From an uncultured Lachnospiraceae bacterium (lineage in GTDB: Bacteria > Bacillota > Clostridia > Lachnospirales > Lachnospiraceae), in contig CAJUEI010000192.1 of NCBI GenBank assembly GCA_910585255.1, forward strand, positions 1-7,164: a stretch of 7,164 nucleotides of DNA, given 5' to 3'. This document shows, in pieces, positions 6,801-7,164 of the stretch. Numbering within the stretch: position 1 is the stretch's first letter; each line of letters begins with the position of its first letter. The position numbers were made by a program, and so were the translations under genes. The notes beneath the pieces were generated by a model. That model saw only the letters and a list, made by a program, of their open reading frames with translations, ran no database searches and was not told the origin of the DNA.

Positions 6801-6900
6801 CCGCTCTCTAGAAAGTAAGAAAGTCTAATGCCTCTGGCGATAGGGAGATTTAGCCGGACGGACCGGGGTGCAATTCGCCCGTGCAGCGGGCTAAACACAC
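6801..6900 (-). repeat. Right copy of the 100-bp inverted repeat
   Basis: This is the inverted partner of 1-100, ungapped at about 89% identity. Its conserved hairpins are GCCCG/CGGGC (6877-6881 with 6887-6891) and CCGGACGGACCGG. A reading frame stays open across both copies, but all six codons that differ between them change the amino acid, which speaks against a conserved protein. Unlike the left copy, this one sits within a longer palindrome. Confidence 0.93.
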
Positions 6901-6904
6901 CCCT

Positions 6905-6930
6905 TTTTTGCCATCAGAAGATGGCAAAAA
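6905..6930. terminator. Bidirectional Rho-independent terminator
   Basis: TTTTTGCCATC (6905-6915) pairs perfectly with GATGGCAAAAA (6920-6930) around an AGAA loop. On the minus strand the transcript would end GCCATC-loop-GATGGC then a U-tract, a strong terminator. On the plus strand the stem is preceded by T and followed by A-rich then TCCT sequence, so termination is weaker unless the GC hairpins upstream help. It is the likely end of the scrR message and of any converging transcript from the right. Confidence 0.72.
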
Positions 6931-7018
6931 TCCTAGGTTTTGACAGAGGCATAAGACGTTCTAACTTTCTTCCGAAGTCACAGCAGGAAGGATTTGCTTC
7001 CCCGCTCTGGCTGGTTTT

Positions 7019-7051
7019 TCCTGCCGGTAAAGGATTAAAGATCAGGCAGGA
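7019..7051. other. Weak stem-loop right of the palindrome
   Basis: TCCTGCC (7019-7025) pairs with GGCAGGA (7045-7051) over a 19-base loop, followed by TATATTTTA. It resembles a weak terminator, but the tail is not a clean U-tract and the loop is long. The remaining sequence to about 7110 shows no gene. Confidence 0.35.
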
Positions 7052-7114
7052 TATATTTTAAAGATTAGGGGTGGAAAATGGAGAGAAGTTGTGATAGAAT
7101 GTTGTTTGTTAATT

Positions 7115-7164
7115 TAACCTCATCAAGGAAGTCCCCCGCTTCTAAGCCGCCAAGGCGAAAGCGG
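7115..7164 (+). mobile_element. Putative IS200/IS605-type end hairpin, cut by the window edge
   Basis: The segment CATCAAGGAAGTCCCCCGCTT and what follows resembles the right-end region of IS200/IS605 elements, where the tnpB 3' end runs into a subterminal hairpin. CCGCTT (7136-7141) pairs with AAGCGG (7159-7164), with an inner GCC/GGC pair (7146-7148 with 7154-7156). Three more Cs (7133-7135) would extend the stem if GGG follows outside the window. No transposase or tnpB is visible to the left, so this may be a solo end or remnant. Recognition is from memory of the family. Confidence 0.45.

Larger units (their letters stand above)
6771..7008. repeat. Large nested palindrome containing the right repeat
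   Basis: The arms are 6771-6836 and 6944-7008. The outer 24 bases, 6776-6799 against 6980-7003, are exact inverted repeats, continuing through one mismatch into AGAG/CTCT. The inner 27 bases, 6810-6836 against 6944-6970, match at 24 positions. Between them lies an unpaired patch of 9-10 bases. The enclosed loop (6837-6943) carries the GC hairpins of the flanking repeat and a terminator hairpin. Read as RNA it would fold into one long branched stem. It may be a MITE-like element or structured RNA; identity is unknown. Confidence 0.75.

Noticed and set aside
6828..7061. 77-residue open frame on the + strand through the right repeat
   Set aside because: It has no good ribosome binding site, runs through the terminator hairpin and palindrome, and every codon that differs between the two repeat copies changes the amino acid. 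It is best seen as a chance open frame in repeat DNA.
7099..7164. Short frame starting MLFVNLTSSRK that stays open to the window end
   Set aside because: It runs into the putative IS end hairpin, has no convincing ribosome binding site and cannot be assessed without the following sequence.
1..7164. CRISPR array, tRNA or rRNA genes, or a toxin-antitoxin or defence system
   Set aside because: No regularly spaced repeats, cloverleaf or rRNA sequence, or defence-protein motifs were seen.

Overview
The window looks like a sucrose-utilisation locus from a low-GC, Gram-positive gut-type Clostridia (probably Lachnospiraceae). This is inferred from the AT-rich intergenic DNA, strong AAGGAGG-type ribosome binding sites, purine-rich coding strands, a Gram-positive style fused EIIBCA sucrose permease, and what looks like an IS200/IS605 end at the right edge. 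The species cannot be fixed from the sequence alone.

Layout, all genes on the + strand: an inverted-repeat copy (1-100); a regulatory region with two perfect LacI-type palindromes (194-211 and 294-309) and a purine-rich leader; a Cof/HAD-IIB sugar phosphatase (461-1291); a second regulatory region with a cre match, an extended -10 promoter, a 10-bp palindrome and a degenerate operator (1364-1479); a sucrose-type PTS EIIBCA permease (1505-3403); an amylosucrase-family GH13 enzyme with an odd charged N-terminal tail (3575-5686); a ScrR-like LacI-family repressor (5727-6716); then a structured, gene-free tail (6717-7164). The tail holds G-rich tandem repeats, the second inverted-repeat copy nested in a large palindrome, a bidirectional terminator hairpin and a putative IS200/IS605 end.

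Proposed working: the PTS imports sucrose as sucrose-6-phosphate, the GH13 enzyme splits sucrose or its phosphate, and the repressor binds the TGAAATCGATTTCA-type operators upstream of the first two genes. The usual GH32 sucrose-6-phosphate hydrolase (ScrB) is absent from the window. Its place is taken by an amylosucrase-like GH13 plus a HAD phosphatase. This suggests either a GH13 that accepts phosphorylated sucrose, or a dephosphorylate-then-split route (sucrose-6-phosphate to sucrose to glucan or glucose plus fructose). That pairing, and the 100-bp inverted repeats bracketing the whole locus at about 89% identity, are the most interesting points.
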